A stretch of DNA of 16,197 bases from an uncultured Collinsella sp. (GTDB taxonomy: Bacteria; Actinomycetota; Coriobacteriia; Coriobacteriales; Coriobacteriaceae): NCBI GenBank assembly GCA_902490365.1, contig CABUDQ010000045.1, forward strand, positions 1-16,197, read 5' to 3'. This document shows, piece by piece, positions 15,350 to 16,197 of this stretch. Under the pieces are notes generated by a model. The model worked only from the letters and a program-made list of their open reading frames with translations, did not search any database and had not been told where the DNA came from. The position numbers and the translations under genes are program-made. How positions within the stretch are numbered: position 1 is the stretch's first letter; each line of letters opens with the position of its first letter.

Positions 15350-15372
15350 CATTACCAGCTACAAGAGCTTAT

Positions 15373-16197
15373 TTACTCGCCACGGACCAGACGGTCAAAG
15401 GCAACGACGGTAATGGTGTCGCCGAGCTCCTTGGAGACCTGCTCAGCGTACTTCTTGATGGTGAGGGAGCTGTCCTTGATGAACTCCTGCTCGGTGAGCA
15501 CGGACTGCTTGTAGAACTTCTCCAGACGGCCGACAGCCATCTTCTCCTGGATAGCCTCGGGCTTGCCGGACTCGGCAGCCTGAGCCATGTAGATCTGCTT
15601 CTCGTGCTCGACGGTCTCGGCCGGAACCTGATCGCGGGTGGCGCAGATCGGGGCGACGGCGGCAACCTGAAGGGCAACGTCGTGAGCGAAGGTCTTGAAG
15701 GACTCAGCCTGAGCGGTCTCGGCCTTCTCGAAGGCGAACTCGACGAGGACGCCGATCTTACCACCCATGTGGATGTAAGAAGCGAGCGCGCCGTTCTCGG
15801 CCTTGCGGGCGGCGAAACGGGAAATCTTCATGTTCTCGCCCATGATGTGAATCATCTCGGTGAGCTCGGAGGAAACGGTCTCCTCGCCCATCGGCTTCTC
15901 GAGCAGGGCGTCGACGTCAGCAGGCTCGGTGGTAGCGACAACCTCGGCGACCTTGGAAGCAAAGCCGGTGAACTTGGCGTTGGAGCCAACGAAGTCGGTC
16001 TCGCAGGAAAGCTCGAGCAGAGCGCCGGTCTTGCCATCCTCGGAGACGAACGCGGCGACAGCGCCCTCGTTGGTCTCACGGCCAGCCTTCTTGGCAGCCT
16101 TGGCAAGGCCGTTCTTACGCAGAACGTCGACAGCAGCGTCCATGTCGCCGTCTGCCTCGACGAGAGCCTTCTTGCACTCCATCATCGGGGAGTCGGT
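15373..16197 (-). CDS. tsf: Translation elongation factor Ts, 5' end beyond the window
   Basis: EF-Ts is the nucleotide exchange factor that releases GDP from EF-Tu. The frame is open to the right edge. The first visible residues (TDSPMMECKKAL) correspond to the N-terminal UBA-like domain around position 15-25 of typical EF-Ts (TGAGMMDCKKAL), so roughly the first 15-20 residues are missing. The in-frame ATGs at 16185 and 16182 are internal, not the true start. The conserved TDFV exchange motif is at 15988-15999 within SCETDFVGSNAKF. The rest (274 codons plus stop in the window) covers the core and C-terminal module. rpsB probably lies just upstream, as in most bacteria. The downstream terminator suggests tsf ends its own transcript. 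Confidence 0.96.
   Translation of the reverse strand, partial: TDSPMMECKKALVEADGDMDAAVDVLRKNGLAKAAKKAGRETNEGAVAAFVSEDGKTGALLELSCETDFVGSNAKFTGFASKVAEVVATTEPADVDALLEKPMGEETVSSELTEMIHIMGENMKISRFAARKAENGALASYIHMGGKIGVLVEFAFEKAETAQAESFKTFAHDVALQVAAVAPICATRDQVPAETVEHEKQIYMAQAAESGKPEAIQEKMAVGRLEKFYKQSVLTEQEFIKDSSLTIKKYAEQVSKELGDTITVVAFDRLVRGE

Overview
The window looks like a chromosomal segment of a Coriobacteriia gut actinobacterium, most probably Collinsella or a close relative. This is an inference from three things: the G+C-rich, C-ending codon use of the housekeeping genes, a strongly codon-biased fused AdhE, and a Listeria/Bacteroides-type (InlB-B) repeat surface protein next to an isoprenoid/translation operon. 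No marker gene here settles the genus.

Layout. (1) Positions 1-2780, minus strand: a large secreted surface protein gene that runs off the left edge. It has a GTG start, a signal peptide, an acidic Ser/Asn/Asp linker, a long beta-strand-rich body and InlB-B-type repeats. A one-base frame change near 2613-2615 separates the signal peptide from the body. The body is AT-rich, while the last ~245 bp at the window edge are very G+C-rich. (2) Positions 2781-3224: a divergent intergenic region with an 11-bp perfect tandem duplication, a 12-bp perfect inverted repeat and a likely extended -10 promoter. (3) Positions 3225-5873, plus strand: adhE, bifunctional acetaldehyde/alcohol dehydrogenase. It is followed by a strong GC hairpin and a small phosphotransferase-fold kinase gene (5962-6726). 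(4) Positions 6761-6871: two adjacent hairpins, one terminator for each converging strand. (5) Positions 6903-15254, minus strand: a compact operon in the order pyrH, frr, uppS, cdsA, dxr, rseP (site-2 protease), ispG, proS. Gaps run from a 1-nt overlap to about 25 nt. (6) Positions 15373-16197, minus strand: tsf, missing its first residues at the window edge. It has its own terminator, and a candidate pyrH promoter follows that terminator.

How the genes fit together. The minus-strand operon joins UMP phosphorylation (PyrH), ribosome recycling (Frr), two MEP isoprenoid steps (Dxr, IspG), polyprenyl diphosphate synthesis for the cell-wall lipid carrier (UppS), CDP-diacylglycerol synthesis (CdsA), a membrane protease (RseP/Rip family) and prolyl-tRNA charging (ProS). 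It is a growth-linked envelope and translation cluster with a gene order common in bacteria. AdhE stands apart as a fermentative NAD+-regenerating enzyme with its own promoter.

Most unusual points: (a) the site-2 protease has a ~115-residue insert between the active-site helix/GGY loop and the next membrane helix, with a winged-helix-like pattern on the predicted cytoplasmic side; (b) the surface protein is frameshifted, and its base composition jumps inside a repeat module, suggesting module exchange; (c) the adhE leader and the pyrH promoter region carry undescribed symmetric elements. I saw no CRISPR array, insertion sequence, tRNA or rRNA.
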